In this document: positions 4,944 to 5,271 of the stretch, piece after piece | Position numbering within the stretch: the first letter of the stretch is position 1 | Layout: each line of letters begins with the position of its first letter | Source of the DNA: Chloroflexota bacterium | GTDB lineage: Bacteria > Chloroflexota > Ktedonobacteria > Ktedonobacterales > Ktedonobacteraceae | Assembly (NCBI GenBank): GCA_005881995.1 | Contig: VBHV01000163.1 | Span: forward strand, 651 to 5,921 | DNA: 5,271 nucleotides | Direction: 5' to 3' | Made by a program: the position numbers and the translations under genes | Notes under the pieces: model-generated | The model's database searches: none | What the model was told of the DNA's origin: nothing | What the model saw: the letters and a program-made list of their open reading frames with translations, nothing else

Positions 4944-5271
4944 ATGGAACGCAGCGTACAAATTCTGAAATTTGGAGGAACATCCGTTGGCAGCGGTGAA
5001 CGTATCCGGCGCGTAGCAGCCATTATCGCGCACCATCTTCACAATACTGAAGAGGCCTTTCCCGTTGTGGTTGTCTCGGCCATGTCCGGCATAACCGACC
5101 AGCTGCTGCGCATCGCACGTTATGCCTGCAGCGGCCAACTCGAGTTGTGCCAGCGAGAACTTGTCGCGCTCAAGCATAGACACCTGGAAGCAGTGGATAG
5201 GGCCGTGCATAAGCCGGAGGGTCGGCAATCCCTGGAACACGACTTGCAACTAGCCTTCAGTATGTTGGAGC
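4944..5271 (+). CDS. lysC: Aspartate kinase, N-terminal part (runs off the right edge)
   Basis: Aspartate kinase phosphorylates L-aspartate to 4-aspartyl phosphate with ATP, the first step to lysine, threonine and methionine, in the cytosol. The 109 visible codons contain the amino-acid-kinase signature LKFGGTSVGS (8-17, with the active-site Lys9) and VVVVSAMSGITDQLL (41-55). The helical segment about 67-109 fits the insert that follows in this family. ATG 4944 is supported by GGAG seven bases upstream (4933-4936) and by the signature lying right at the N-terminus. The C-terminal ACT domains, and any fusion to a dehydrogenase domain, lie outside the window. A separate hom in this locus favours a monofunctional enzyme. 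The symbol lysC is conventional; which end product inhibits it cannot be told. Confidence 0.93.
   Translation, partial: MERSVQILKFGGTSVGSGERIRRVAAIIAHHLHNTEEAFPVVVVSAMSGITDQLLRIARYACSGQLELCQRELVALKHRHLEAVDRAVHKPEGRQSLEHDLQLAFSMLE

Overview
The window is a methionine/threonine (aspartate-family) amino-acid locus from a bacterium of moderate to high GC. Attenuation-type leader RNAs (an S-box and a T-box) replace the repressors typical of enteric bacteria. The actinobacterial/Chloroflexota look of the T-box stem I and the enzyme sequences suggest Chloroflexota (Ktedonobacteria-like) or a related Gram-positive-type lineage. That placement is an inference without any database search.

Left third, minus strand (1-1596): hom, a short homoserine dehydrogenase without an ACT domain, followed after 37 bases by an unrecognised coiled-coil-like gene that runs off the left edge. 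Both have strong Shine-Dalgarno sequences and look like one operon, probably read from an extended -10 promoter near 1638-1646.

Centre, plus strand (1728-2343): a strong sigma-70 promoter, a 14-base perfect palindrome, a complete SAM-I (S-box) riboswitch with its own intrinsic terminator, and then a complete T-box leader with its own terminator. The T-box specifier reads ATG (Met). Two independent attenuators in series, one sensing SAM and one sensing uncharged tRNA-Met, therefore appear to guard the same operon. This is the most notable feature of the window.

Right half, plus strand: metX (homoserine O-acyltransferase) and metY (O-acetylhomoserine sulfhydrylase) make homocysteine by direct sulfhydrylation. 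The 5' end of metX is damaged: a well-initiated N-terminal fragment (2344-2412) is out of frame with the rest, and roughly 15-20 family-typical residues are missing at the junction. It is either a real lesion or a sequence/assembly error. After metY comes a long hairpin without a U-tract. A second sigma-70-like promoter follows, then a leader with two near-identical tandem hairpins, then the start of an aspartate kinase gene (lysC-type) cut by the right edge.

Together, aspartate kinase opens the pathway, Hom makes homoserine, and MetX/MetY divert homoserine to homocysteine. Only the methionine-specific branch sits behind the SAM/tRNA-Met double leader; hom and lysC have separate candidate promoters.
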